From NCBI RefSeq assembly GCF_019443505.1, contig NZ_CP080377.1, positions 868,001-932,000 on the forward strand: DNA of 64,000 nucleotides. Reading direction: 5' to 3'. A model generated the notes under the pieces. It saw only the letters and a list, made by a program, of their open reading frames with translations. It ran no database searches and was not told the DNA's origin. The position numbers and the translations under genes were made by a program. Source of the DNA: Janthinobacterium sp. PAMC25594 (GTDB lineage: Bacteria > Pseudomonadota > Gammaproteobacteria > Burkholderiales > Burkholderiaceae_D). Within the stretch, counting starts at the first letter, position 1. Each line of letters starts with the position of its first letter. This document shows positions 35,380 through 48,002 of the stretch, piece by piece.

Positions 35380-35855
35380 GTTCGCTCCCTAAATCCAGCA
35401 CAACCGAATGGCGGCGCCATCCGGATCCAGCCAGCTGACGCCCTGACCTCAGCAGCGTTCGCCTATTCCTGCCCTGATGGTGAACAAGCGCGAAGGCACC
35501 ACGCCCTCTGCTTTTCTTTCTCTTATTCGCCATCTTTTTGATGTAGATCAAATTTATTTTGCTACATAAATTTACCAAATACAACATTTAATTAAAAAAT
35601 TAAACAAATTTGTTATTTTTAATAACATTGAGAATGAGAAATTTGCCCGAGCCACAGAGGAAAACTGCTTGTTTTCTGGTGAATTCAGGGCCGTGATGGC
35701 AGTTGCGCCAGAAATACAAATCATTAAAATCATGAAATTCATTGCATTCAATTTTATTTGAGGTATGATGATTCCTAAGGGAAAACAAAAATGGGGCAGC
35801 GAGATCGTGGCCTTCGTCTTCCCAGGAAATCCGCATTCATGCAGGGGACAAGCAC
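35380..35855. other. 476-bp divergent region, chemoreceptor / PAS-GGDEF operon
   Basis: No supported gene. Very A+T-rich centre (about 35535-35640) with the FNR-type box at 35538-35551 and small palindromes (AACAAATTTGTT; GTTATT-TTT-AATAAC). No convincing -10/-35 pair could be placed at the class II distance in either direction. Confidence 0.5.
35538..35551. promoter_or_regulatory. Perfect FNR/ANR-type box
   Basis: TTGAT-GTAG-ATCAA matches the FNR consensus TTGAT-N4-ATCAA at all ten specified bases. It lies 159 bp from the chemoreceptor start and 304 bp from the PAS-GGDEF start. CRP-family NO regulators such as Dnr recognise the same sequence. Confidence 0.72.
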
Positions 35856-36758
35856 ATGAACAAAATCCTGGCCTTGCGTCTGCTCGACGCCGCCGACGAC
35901 GCCGCCGTCATCATCGATGCGGGTTCACGCATCCGCTATGCGAACGACGCCATGTATGCGCTGAGCGGTTATGCCCCGGGCAGCCTGTCGGGCCAGCAGA
36001 TCGAGGCGCTGCTGCCCGACTCCGTGCGCAAGCAGCATGGCGCACGGATCGGCGCCTATCTGGCCGGCGAAAAGAAGTCCACGGTACTCGGCCACAAGCG
36101 CCATTTCGCCATACGCCACCACGATGGCACCATGCTGCCCATCGTGCTCAAGGCCATGGACCTGGGCAAGCTGGACGACGAAAACTACCTGGGCGCCTTT
36201 TTTATCGACCAGCGCCACGCACGCGCCATCGAACAGCAGAATGCGGCCCGCTGGCAGCATTTGCAGCGCATCGCCCTGAGCGATCCCCTGACCCACCTGC
36301 CGAACCGCCGCGCCTTCGAGATCGAAGCCGTACGTACGGCCGCGCGGGCCAGTCGCGCGGGCAGTGCGATGACCATCGGCATCGCCGACATCGATTTCTT
36401 CAAGAAGGTCAATGACCGGCATGGCCACGCCGCCGGCGACGCCGTGCTGCAAGCCATCGCGGCCGCGCTGCAGTCCCAGGCACGGGCATCCGATGTCGTC
36501 GCCCGCGTGGGCGGCGAGGAATTCGGCTTGCTGTTCCCGCATACGGACATGACGATGGCGTACAAGGTGGCCGAACGCATCCGCCTTGCCGTGGCCGCAA
36601 CGTGCGTCGACTTCGAGCACACATCCATCACGGCGACGGTCAGCATCGGCCTGGCGCCGCTGCCCAACAACGGCGACTGGAAAGCCTGTTTCATGCAAGC
36701 CGACGCCGCGCTGTACCAGGCCAAGAGCAATGGCCGCAACCGCACCGAGCAAATTTGA
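35856..36758 (+). CDS. PAS-GGDEF diguanylate cyclase
   Basis: A 300-residue soluble protein. PAS domain about 8-120 (AAVIIDAGSRIRYANDAMYALSGYAPGSL...). GGDEF domain about 135-298 with the intact active site GGEEF (ARVGGEEFGLLF), the metal-binding IADIDFFKKVNDRHGH, and an RxxD inhibitory site (RASD) five residues before GGEEF. It should make cyclic di-GMP and be subject to product inhibition. It is the first gene of a rightward operon that also encodes a cyclic di-GMP phosphodiesterase, so it is probably one side of a local control loop. AGGGGACAAGCAC precedes the ATG. Confidence 0.93.
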   Translation: MNKILALRLLDAADDAAVIIDAGSRIRYANDAMYALSGYAPGSLSGQQIEALLPDSVRKQHGARIGAYLAGEKKSTVLGHKRHFAIRHHDGTMLPIVLKAMDLGKLDDENYLGAFFIDQRHARAIEQQNAARWQHLQRIALSDPLTHLPNRRAFEIEAVRTAARASRAGSAMTIGIADIDFFKKVNDRHGHAAGDAVLQAIAAALQSQARASDVVARVGGEEFGLLFPHTDMTMAYKVAERIRLAVAATCVDFEHTSITATVSIGLAPLPNNGDWKACFMQADAALYQAKSNGRNRTEQI

Positions 36759-36817
36759 GCGCCACCCGGCAACCCCGCAGTTTCATGCATCACGCATCAC
36801 CTGACAGGAGCAAACAC

Positions 36818-37321
36818 ATGGAAACCACCACGACACATGCCGCGGCAGCGAGCCAGCTGGCGCAAGCGGGCGCCCGGGAATTGCTGGTCTTTGGACTGGG
36901 CAAGGAGGAGTACGCGATCGACATCGGCCTGGTGCAGGAAATCCGCGGCTACGGCGCCGTGACCCGTATCGCCAATGCGCCCGCCTTCCTCAAGGGCTTC
37001 ATCCACCTGCGCGGCAGCATCGTGCCGCTGCTCGACCTGCGCATCGCGCTGGGCCAGGCCGAGCCCGCATACGACGCCTCGACCGTGGTGATCATCCTCA
37101 TCTTCGCGCATGGCGCCACCGGCATCGTGGTCGACCGCGTGGCCGATGTGGTGCCGCTGGCGCCGGCACAGCTCAAGCCCCCGCCGCAGCTGCATGGCTC
37201 GGCGATGGCAGGCCATGTCACGGCCATCGGCAGCCTGGATGAACGGCTGTTGATCGTGCTCGACATGGACAGCCTGCTGTCAGGCCTGGGCATGCCCGCC
37301 ACGGGCAAACTGGCTGCCTGA
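36818..37321 (+). CDS. CheW-like chemotaxis coupling protein
   Basis: A 167-residue single CheW domain: LLVFGLGKEEYAIDIGLVQEIRGYGAVTRIANAPAFLKGFIHLRGSIVPLLDLR is a classic CheW opening, followed by VVDRVADVVPLAPAQLKPPP. It bridges chemoreceptors to a CheA kinase. No CheA occurs in the window, so it must couple the neighbouring PAS chemoreceptor to a kinase encoded elsewhere or serve another CheW-binding partner. ACAGGAG precedes the ATG. Confidence 0.92.
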   Translation: METTTTHAAAASQLAQAGARELLVFGLGKEEYAIDIGLVQEIRGYGAVTRIANAPAFLKGFIHLRGSIVPLLDLRIALGQAEPAYDASTVVIILIFAHGATGIVVDRVADVVPLAPAQLKPPPQLHGSAMAGHVTAIGSLDERLLIVLDMDSLLSGLGMPATGKLAA

Positions 37322-37372
37322 GACGCCATCACCATTGCGTCCGCCACCTGACCGCCATCCGCCGGAGACACC

Positions 37373-38431
37373 ATGAGCATCCTGATCGTCGATGACAACG
37401 ACACCAACCTGAACCTGCTATCGACCCTGGCGCGCAAGGCCAGCAGCATCGAACCCGTCTGCATGAACGACCCCATCGATGCGTTGACCTGGTGCGAGTC
37501 GCATGTGCCGGACCTGGTCCTGCTCGACTACCGGATGCCCAGCCTGTCGGGCAATGAATTTCTCAGCATCTTCCGCAAGATGCAGGGCATGGCCGACATC
37601 CCCATCATCATGGTCACCACCGAGAACGACCGCGCCGTGCGCAAGCAGGCCTTTTCGCTCGGTGTCACGGAGTTTCTCACCAAGCCCGTCGACACCATCG
37701 AGTTCAGCCTGCGCGTGCGCAATCTGCTGTCCCTGCGCACGGCGCAAACCATGCTGGCCGACCGCGCCAAGCTGCTTGAGCATGAAGTGCGCCAGGCCAT
37801 CGCCAACGTCACGGCGCGCGAGATGGAACTGGTCACGCGCCTGGCGCGGGCGGCCGAATTCCGCGACCCCGAAACGGGCGCTCACATCATGCGCATGGCG
37901 CGCTATTCGGCGCTGATCGCCAGGGACCTGGGCATGGATGCGCAATGGCAGGAACTGCTGCTCAAGGCGGCTCCCATGCACGACGTGGGCAAGCTGGCCA
38001 CGCCCGACCATATCCTGCTCAAGCCGGGCCGGCTGGACCCCGAGGAAATGGCCATCATGCGCCAGCATGCGGAAATCGGCGGCAAGATCCTCGCCGGCAG
38101 CGATTCGCCGCTGATCCAGCTGGCCGAGGAAATCGCCTGCGGCCACCACGAAAAATACGACGGCAGCGGCTATCCGCGCGGCCTGGCGGGCGAACAGATA
38201 CCGCTGTCGGCGCGCATCGTCGCCGTGGCCGATGTCTTCGACGCGCTCACCTCGGAACGCCCGTACAAGCCGGCCTGGCCTGTGGAACAGGCGCGCCTGT
38301 TCCTGCAACAGAACAAAGGCAGCCATTTCTGCCCGCACTGCATCGACGCCTTCCTGGGCGCCTGGGACGAGGTGCTCGACATCCGCAACAGCCTGCCCGA
38401 CCCCGACCAGCACCACGCCCACCCACTGTAA
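37373..38431 (+). CDS. Response regulator with HD-GYP cyclic di-GMP phosphodiesterase domain
   Basis: A 352-residue RpfG-type protein. Receiver about 1-120 with acidic pocket IVDDND, phosphoacceptor Asp in LVLLDYRMP and Lys in EFLTKPVD. A coiled linker leads to the HD-GYP domain about 155-335: RDPETGAHIMRMARYS, HDVGKLATPDHILLKPG, HHEKYDGSGYPRGLAGEQIPLSARIVAVADVFDALTSERPYK. All metal ligands visible in the family are present, so active hydrolysis of cyclic di-GMP is expected, controlled by phosphorylation, plausibly from the hybrid kinase two genes downstream. Confidence 0.94.
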   Translation: MSILIVDDNDTNLNLLSTLARKASSIEPVCMNDPIDALTWCESHVPDLVLLDYRMPSLSGNEFLSIFRKMQGMADIPIIMVTTENDRAVRKQAFSLGVTEFLTKPVDTIEFSLRVRNLLSLRTAQTMLADRAKLLEHEVRQAIANVTAREMELVTRLARAAEFRDPETGAHIMRMARYSALIARDLGMDAQWQELLLKAAPMHDVGKLATPDHILLKPGRLDPEEMAIMRQHAEIGGKILAGSDSPLIQLAEEIACGHHEKYDGSGYPRGLAGEQIPLSARIVAVADVFDALTSERPYKPAWPVEQARLFLQQNKGSHFCPHCIDAFLGAWDEVLDIRNSLPDPDQHHAHPL

Positions 38432-38445
38432 GCGAGGACCCTGCC

Positions 38446-39587
38446 ATGCGCGTGCAACAACTGATCCTGAAAAACCGTGCCGACATCGATGCCGCACTGG
38501 CGCCCCTGGCCGCCATGCAGCCGCAGCTGGTGCTGGTCTTTGGCGCCTGCGCCTATTTTTCCACCCCCGAACTGACGGCGGCGCTGCGCCGCCAACTGCC
38601 CGGCGCCGTGATCGCCGGCTGCTCCACGGCCGGCGAGATCGCCGGCAAGCGCGTCTACGACGACAGTTGCGTCATCACCGCCATCGGCTTCGCGCACACC
38701 ACGGTGGCGATTGCCGACGCCATCATCTGCGACATGGCGGACTCGCACGAGGCGGGCGAGCGCCTGGCACAGGCGCTGCCGCGGGATGGCCTGGCGGCGG
38801 TCTTCATGCTGGGCACGGGCGTGGCCATCAACGGCAGTGCCCTGATCGCCGGCCTGCAGGAAAATCTGCCGCCGGGCGTCACCATATCGGGCGGGCTGGC
38901 GGCCGACGGCGGCGCCTTCCGCCAGACCTGGACCCTGGGTCCGCGCGGCGCGGCCGACAATACCATCGTGGCCGTCGGCCTGTACGGCGAGCATATCCGC
39001 CTCGGCTACGGCAGCCATGCGGGCTGGGAAGCGTTCGGTCCCGCGCGCAAGGTGACGCGCTGCGTCGGCAACGTGCTGTATGGCCTCGATGGCGCGCGGG
39101 CGCTGGACATCTACAAGCTGTACCTGGGCGACTATGCGTGCGACCTGCCCGGCTCGGGGCTGCTGTTTCCGTTTGAAATGCTCACGGCGGCGCATGAAAA
39201 AAGCAATGTGTTTCGCACCATCCTCGCCGTCGATGAAGAACAGGGTTCGCTGACACTGGCCGGCGACATCCTCGCCGACGGCTACCTGAAATTGATGCAT
39301 TCCAGTACCAACCGGCTGATCGACGGGGCCGAAATGGCCGCGCGCAATGTCCAGCGCCACGCCGATACGCTGGGCGACCAGCTGGCCCTGCTGGTCAGCT
39401 GCGTGGGGCGCAAGCTGGTCATGGGCGACCGGGTCGAGGAAGAGGTCGAAGCGGTGGCCGAGGTGCTGGGCAGCGGCGCCACCTGCATCGCCGGTTTTTA
39501 CTCCAACGGCGAAATCGGTATCACGCAGCCGCATGGCGCATGCCAGCTGCATAACCAGACGATGACCGTGACTGTGCTGAGCGAAAC

Positions 39588-39591
<4 letters not shown>
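38446..39591 (+). CDS. FIST-domain sensory protein, NosP-like
   Basis: A 381-residue protein with FIST (about 25-215: VLVFGACAYFSTPELTAALRRQLPGAVIAGCSTAGEI; VTISGGLAADGG) and FIST_C (about 220-365: SHAGWEAFGPARKVTRCVGNVLYGLDGARALDIYKLYLG, LPGSGLLFPFEM, CIAGFYSNGEIG). FIST proteins are ligand sensors. One branch, NosP, binds haem and nitric oxide and controls a co-transcribed hybrid kinase. Here the stop overlaps the start of such a kinase (ATGA), the NosP-NahK gene order. Histidines that could serve haem are present (for example GSHAGW and AAHEKS), but I cannot assign the ligand. Confidence 0.88.
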
Positions 39592-43132
<3,541 letters not shown>

Positions 43133-43136
<4 letters not shown>

Positions 43137-43174
43137 TGTAGATCATAATTTTTTGAACAAGCTCTTGCTATCCT
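43133..43174 (+). promoter_or_regulatory. Class II FNR-type promoter of the PHA synthase-usp operon
   Basis: TTGAT-GTAG-ATCAT (43133-43146) differs from the FNR consensus at one base. An extended -10, TGC-TATCCT, has its hexamer at 43169-43174. The box centre (43139.5) is therefore 41.5 bp upstream of a start at about 43181, exactly the class II geometry. The box overlaps the last codons of the hybrid kinase gene. Confidence 0.72.
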
Positions 43175-43198
43175 GTAAAAAAATGACAGGAGTGCTGA

Positions 43199-45016
43199 AT
43201 GAGCAAGACGCAGCCGAGCAATGCGGAACAAACCGTTGAACATGAGCGCCTGGGCAGCGCCTGGCAAGGCGTGCCAGCGCCCGACTATCCGGAGAGCGCG
43301 CCGGAAGGCGCCACCCTGGACCTGCTGCTGAACGCCTGGCTGGGCAAGTTCACGGGCGGCATTTCGCCGGCCGCGCTGGGCAACGCCTATGCCGACTGGC
43401 TCAGCCACCTGGCGCTGGCGCCATCGAAGCAGCTGACCCTGCTGCAGGAAGCGTGGAAGAAGATCGGCCGCTGGCAGCAGTACGCGTTGCAATCGGCGCT
43501 GCAGCCGGCGCAGAGCGGCAGCGCCAGTGCGCCGCCGTGCATCGCCCCGCTGCCGCAGGACCGGCGCTTCGAGGACCCGGCCTGGCAGCGCTGGCCGTAC
43601 AACCTGGCCTACCAGGGCTTCTTGCTGCAGCAGCAGTGGTGGCACCGCGCCACCACGGGCGTGCGCGGCGTCTCGCCGCACCACGAAGATGTCGTCACGT
43701 TCACCGTGCGCCAGTGGCTCGACATGCTGGCGCCGTCGAACTTCCTGCTGACCAATCCCGTGGTGCAGCAGGCAACCCTGGCGAGCGGTGGCGCCAACCT
43801 GGCGAACGGCGCGCAGCACCTGGCCGACGACTGGCGCCGCGCCGCCATGGGCGCGCATGCGCCCGATGCGCGCAGCTACAAGGCAGGCGAGAACGTGGCC
43901 GTCACGCCCGGCAAGGTGGTCTACCGCAACGACTTGATCGAATTGATCCAGTACGCCCCCGCGACAGCGACCGTGCATGCCACGCCGCTGCTGTTCGTGC
44001 CGGCCTGGATCATGAAGTACTACATCCTCGACCTGTCGCCGCGCAATTCGCTGGTGCGCTACCTGGTGGACCAGGGCCACACGGTGTTCATGATTTCCTG
44101 GAAAAATCCGCAGGAAGAAGACCGCGAGCTGTCGCTGGAAGACTACCGCCAGCTGGGCGTGATGGACGCGCTCGACGCCGTTGCCCGCATCACGGGCGCG
44201 CCACAGGTGCACGCGGCCGGCTACTGCCTGGGCGGCACCCTGCTGGCGATCGCCGCCGCCAGCATGGCGCGCGACGGCGATGCGCGTCTGGCCAGCCTCA
44301 CCATGCTGGCCTCGCAGGTCGACTTCAAGGAACCGGGCGAACTGTCGCTGTTCATCGACGACAGCCAGGTCAGCTTCCTGGAAGCGGCCATGTGGAAGCA
44401 GGGCTATCTCGATACGAAGCAGATGGCGGGCGCCTTCCAGCTGCTGCGTTCGAACGACCTGATCTGGTCGCGCCGGCTGCGCCATTACCTGCTCGGCCTC
44501 GATGAGCAGGACAGCGACCTGATGGCCTGGAATGCGGATGCCACGCGCATGCCCTGCCGCATGCATTCGGAATACCTCCGCCGTCTGTTCCTGCACAACG
44601 ACCTGGCCGAAGGGCGCTACCGCACGGCAGGCCGGCACATCGCCCTGCCCGACATCGATGCCCCCATCTTTGCCGTCGGCACCCTGACGGACCACGTGGC
44701 GCCATGGCGCTCCGTGTATAAACTGCAGCTGCTGACCGATACCGACGTCACCTTCCTGCTCACCTCGGGCGGCCACAATGCGGGCGTGGTCTCGCCGCCG
44801 GGCCAGGCGCGCCGCAGCTACCAGCTGGCCACGCACTCCCACGATGCGCCCTACATCGACGCGGACAGCTGGCAGCGCGACGTGCCGCACCACGACGGTT
44901 CCTGGTGGCCCGCCTGGCAAGCCTGGCTGGCGGAGCGCTCGGGCGCGCAGGTGGCGCCGCCGGCCATGGGGCCCGACCTGGGCGACGCGCCGGGCAACTA
45001 CGTGCTGCAGACTTGA
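43199..45016 (+). CDS. Poly(3-hydroxyalkanoate) synthase, class I-type
   Basis: A 605-residue polymerase joining 3-hydroxyacyl-CoA into PHA granules. The alpha/beta-hydrolase core has the lipase-like box GYCLGG (nucleophile Cys near residue 343), the Asp in VGTLTDHVAPWRS and the His in TSGGHNAGVVSPPG. The N-terminal domain has WQRWPYNLAYQGFLLQQQWW and the core YILDLSPRNSLVRYLVDQGHTVFMISWKNP. ACAGGAG sits six bases before the ATG. Placement behind an FNR-type promoter and before a universal stress gene suggests a low-oxygen carbon-storage role, probably distinct from a housekeeping phaC-phaA-phaB operon elsewhere. Confidence 0.94.
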   Translation: MSKTQPSNAEQTVEHERLGSAWQGVPAPDYPESAPEGATLDLLLNAWLGKFTGGISPAALGNAYADWLSHLALAPSKQLTLLQEAWKKIGRWQQYALQSALQPAQSGSASAPPCIAPLPQDRRFEDPAWQRWPYNLAYQGFLLQQQWWHRATTGVRGVSPHHEDVVTFTVRQWLDMLAPSNFLLTNPVVQQATLASGGANLANGAQHLADDWRRAAMGAHAPDARSYKAGENVAVTPGKVVYRNDLIELIQYAPATATVHATPLLFVPAWIMKYYILDLSPRNSLVRYLVDQGHTVFMISWKNPQEEDRELSLEDYRQLGVMDALDAVARITGAPQVHAAGYCLGGTLLAIAAASMARDGDARLASLTMLASQVDFKEPGELSLFIDDSQVSFLEAAMWKQGYLDTKQMAGAFQLLRSNDLIWSRRLRHYLLGLDEQDSDLMAWNADATRMPCRMHSEYLRRLFLHNDLAEGRYRTAGRHIALPDIDAPIFAVGTLTDHVAPWRSVYKLQLLTDTDVTFLLTSGGHNAGVVSPPGQARRSYQLATHSHDAPYIDADSWQRDVPHHDGSWWPAWQAWLAERSGAQVAPPAMGPDLGDAPGNYVLQT

Positions 45017-45047
45017 CAACCGACTTCCGACAACCGAGGAAAACGCC

Positions 45048-45893
45048 ATGCCCTACACTACCCTGCTGGTCCACGTCGACAATTCCCGCCACTGCGCCCA
45101 GCGCATCCGCCTGGCCGTGCGCCTGGCCGTCGCCGAAGGCGCGCACCTGATCGGTTCGGCCATGAGCGGCATCTCGCGCTATGCGTATGGCGGCGGCGTC
45201 AACGCGCTGCAGTTTGCGCCGGCGCAGATGCAGGCGCTGCGCAGCCAGGCCAGCGAGGCCTTGCACGACTTCGAGCGCATCGCCCGCGAAGAAGGCCTGG
45301 GCACCTACGAAACGCGCTTCGTCGACGACGATGCGCAAGGCGCGCTGCTGCTGCAGGCGCGCTATTGCGACTTGCTGATCCTCGGCCAGACGGACGCGCA
45401 GGATACGCCCTCGCGCGTCATCGCCGGCACGCCCGAATACCTGATGCTCCATTGCGGCCGGCCCGTGCTGATGGTGCCGCACGCGCCGTCCGCCGCGCTA
45501 TCGGGCAGCGCGCAGCATCCGCTGCTGGCCTGGAACGGCAGCGCCGAAGCGCTGCGCGCCATCACCGATGCGCTGCCGCTGCTGCAACGCGCGCGGCAGG
45601 TGACCCTGGCCGTCGTCAATTCGCACGCCCAGCCGGCCGCGCACGGCGAGCAGCCGGGTGCCGACCTGGCCCTGTACCTGGCGCGCCACGGCGTCAACGT
45701 CGAGGTGCTGCAGCACGACACGCCGCCGGGCCAGGACGTGGGCGCGGCCCTGCTGGCCATGGCCGCGCAGCGCCAGTGCGACCTGATCGTGATGGGCTGC
45801 TACGGCCACATGCGCCTGCGCGAAGCGCTGCTGGGCGGCGTCACGCGCACGGTGCTGCAGGACATGACGTTGCCGGTGCTGGTATCGCACTGA
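45048..45893 (+). CDS. Universal stress protein, tandem UspA domains
   Basis: A 281-residue protein with two UspA-like domains (about 1-145 and 155-281). The second has the GxxGH-type nucleotide-binding ending (DLIVMGCYGHMRLREALLGGVTRTVLQDMTLPVLVSH); the first is more degenerate (DLLILGQTDAQDTPSRVIAGTPEYLMLHCGRPVLMVP). It is 31 bp downstream of the PHA synthase and probably in the same FNR-type transcript. Tandem Usp proteins in denitrifiers are often induced by oxygen limitation. Its precise function is not known. Confidence 0.9.
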   Translation: MPYTTLLVHVDNSRHCAQRIRLAVRLAVAEGAHLIGSAMSGISRYAYGGGVNALQFAPAQMQALRSQASEALHDFERIAREEGLGTYETRFVDDDAQGALLLQARYCDLLILGQTDAQDTPSRVIAGTPEYLMLHCGRPVLMVPHAPSAALSGSAQHPLLAWNGSAEALRAITDALPLLQRARQVTLAVVNSHAQPAAHGEQPGADLALYLARHGVNVEVLQHDTPPGQDVGAALLAMAAQRQCDLIVMGCYGHMRLREALLGGVTRTVLQDMTLPVLVSH

Positions 45894-45898
45894 CAGCG

Positions 45899-46597
45899 TC
45901 AGGCTGCCGTGGCGCCGAACAGCGCCCCGATGCCCGATGCCGCCGCCATCGACAGCGCGCTCCAGAACACCACGCGCAGCACGCCACGGCCCACGCGCGC
46001 GCCGCCGGCCCTGGCGGCCAGGCCGCCCAGCAAGGCCAGCGATAGCAGCGACGCCACGACGATGGCTGGCGCCAGCATGGACAACGGCGCCAGCAACACC
46101 ACCAGCAGCGGCAACGCCGCGCCGACGGCAAAGCTGAGCGCCGAAGCGAGCGCCGCCTGCAGCGGACGCGCGCGCATGCTCTCGGTGATGCCCAGTTCAT
46201 CGCGCGCATGCGCGCCGATCGCATCGTGCGCCGTCAACGCCCTGGCCACTTGCGCAGCCAGCGCCGGCTTCAGGCCGCGCGCCACATAAATGTGCGTCAA
46301 CTCGTGCAGCTCCCCCTTCGGATCGCCGAGCAGCTCGCCGCCCTCGCGCTCCAGCGCCGCCTGTTCCGTATCGGCCTGCGACTGCACCGAGACATATTCG
46401 CCCGTGGCCATCGACATGGCGCCCGCCACCAGGCCGGCCACGCCGGCCACCAGAATGCTATCGTGCGTGGCGTGCGCCGCCACCACGCCCAGCACCAGGC
46501 TGGCCGTCGAGACGATGCCGTCATTGGCACCCAGCACGGCGGCGCGCAGCCAGCCCACGTTGTCCATCCGGTGAAACTCGCGGTGTCGCAATGGCAT
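45899..46597 (-). CDS. VIT1/CCC1 family metal (Fe2+/Mn2+) transporter
   Basis: A 232-residue membrane protein of the VIT/CCC1 family, which moves ferrous iron or manganese out of the cytoplasm. Signature segments: WLRAAVLGANDGIVSTASLVLGV at helix 1, AMSMATGEYVSVQSQADTEQAALERE (metal-binding helix and cytosolic Glu-rich domain), LGITESMRARPLQAALASALSFAVGAALPLL. Five membrane helices are expected. It lies ten bases downstream of the sensor kinase gene, with GGAG before its ATG, so it is probably the third gene of the qseBC-like operon. Confidence 0.91.
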   Translation of the reverse strand: MPLRHREFHRMDNVGWLRAAVLGANDGIVSTASLVLGVVAAHATHDSILVAGVAGLVAGAMSMATGEYVSVQSQADTEQAALEREGGELLGDPKGELHELTHIYVARGLKPALAAQVARALTAHDAIGAHARDELGITESMRARPLQAALASALSFAVGAALPLLVVLLAPLSMLAPAIVVASLLSLALLGGLAARAGGARVGRGVLRVVFWSALSMAAASGIGALFGATAA

Positions 46598-46607
46598 ATT
46601 TTCTCCT

Positions 46608-48002
46608 TTAGGTATGCATGGCCGCGTCGGCGGGCGCGGGAAAGCGCACCGTCACCACCAGGCCCGCGCCATCGGGCCCGGCGGCCAGCTGCACGCTGGC
46701 GCCATGCGTTTCGGCGATGCGCCGCACGATCGACAAGCCCAGGCCGCTGCCCGGCTGCTGCGCGCCGGCGGCGCGGAAAAAGCGTTCGAACACGCGCTCG
46801 CGCAACTGCTCGGCGATGCCGGGTCCCGTGTCGCTCACGCGCAGCAGCACGCCATCGGCCTCGGTGCGGCATTCCAGCGCCAGCGTGCCGCCGGCCGGGG
46901 TGTAGCGCATGGCATTGTCCATCAGGTTGCGCGCCAGGATCAGGACATGGTCCGGCTGCAAACGGCACGGCGCCGTGGCCAGGTCGGCCCGCAGCAGCAG
47001 ATCCTGGCGCTGCGCCTGCGCCATCCAGGCGGGCAGCTGGTCGGCCAGCACGGCGGCCAGGTCCAGCACGGGCAGGTCGGGCGGCGGCTGCGACTGCGGG
47101 TCGAGCCGGGACAAGGTCAGCAACTGCGCCACCAGGCGCGTGGCGCGGTCCACGCTCAGGCCAAGGCCCATCACCGATTCCTTGCGCTCGGCATCGCTGC
47201 GCGCGCGCTGCAGCACCTGCAGGTTGGTCTTGATGGCCGCCAGCGGCGTGCGCAGTTCATGCGCGGCATCGGCCGTGAAGCGCTGCTCCTGCTCGCGCGT
47301 CTGGCGCACGCGCACGAACAGGCGGTTGATGGCCTGCAGCAGCGGCTGCACTTCCAGCGGCGCGCCCGTCACGCTGACACTGGCAAGATCGTCGGGCGTG
47401 CGCAGCGCCACTTCATCGGCGCTACGGCGCAGGGCGCGAAACACGCGGTTGATGCTCCACCAGATGGCCAGCGCCGCCAGGGCGGCCATCGGCAAGCCGA
47501 TGACCAGCAGCTTCAGGGCGAAGCGGCTGCTGATTTCCTGGCGGTGGCTGGCCGGTTCCGCCACCTGGATCTGCAGCTGCGCGTTGTGATTCCAGCTCGT
47601 GTAGATGCGCCACAGGCGGCCGTCGTTGTCGTGCCAGCTGTAGCCCACATCGGCCGGCGCGGCGAACGCCTGGTCCGGCGCGCCGGCGTTCTTGTACAGC
47701 AGGCGCTGCTGCGCATCCCACACCTGGAACAGCAGATACTGGCGGTGGTTGCGGTTCTGCGCCACCGGCATCACCAGCGACGCGCTCGCGCCATGCTCCT
47801 GCACCTCGTGCTCGGCCAAAGCGAGCAGCAAATGGCCCGTCTCGGCCAGCGACTGGTCGAACAGTTCCTGGCTTTCGCGCCCCGCTTCCAGATACACGAT
47901 GGCGGCGCTGAAGCCCCATAAGGTAAACGTCAGTCCCAGCAGCACGGCCAGCAGCGTGCGCCGCAGCGACCATGCGCCCGCGCTACCCGGGATGGGCATC
48001 AT
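46608..48002 (-). CDS. QseC/PmrB-like sensor histidine kinase
   Basis: A 464-residue inner-membrane kinase. Membrane helix 1 about 15-35 (TLLAVLLGLTFTLWGFSAAIVYLEAG), periplasmic sensor about 36-160, helix 2 about 162-182 (LLVIGLPMAALAALAIWWSI), HAMP-like region, HisKA with HELRTPLAAIKTNLQVLQ, and ATPase with MDNAMRYTPAGGTL, DTGPGI and GSGLGLSIVRRI. Its ATG (48002) overlaps the regulator stop (ATGA). This subfamily responds to signals such as ferric iron, catecholamines or cationic stress; the metal transporter downstream makes iron or another metal a reasonable guess. Confidence 0.92.
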   Translation of the reverse strand: MMPIPGSAGAWSLRRTLLAVLLGLTFTLWGFSAAIVYLEAGRESQELFDQSLAETGHLLLALAEHEVQEHGASASLVMPVAQNRNHRQYLLFQVWDAQQRLLYKNAGAPDQAFAAPADVGYSWHDNDGRLWRIYTSWNHNAQLQIQVAEPASHRQEISSRFALKLLVIGLPMAALAALAIWWSINRVFRALRRSADEVALRTPDDLASVSVTGAPLEVQPLLQAINRLFVRVRQTREQEQRFTADAAHELRTPLAAIKTNLQVLQRARSDAERKESVMGLGLSVDRATRLVAQLLTLSRLDPQSQPPPDLPVLDLAAVLADQLPAWMAQAQRQDLLLRADLATAPCRLQPDHVLILARNLMDNAMRYTPAGGTLALECRTEADGVLLRVSDTGPGIAEQLRERVFERFFRAAGAQQPGSGLGLSIVRRIAETHGASVQLAAGPDGAGLVVTVRFPAPADAAMHT

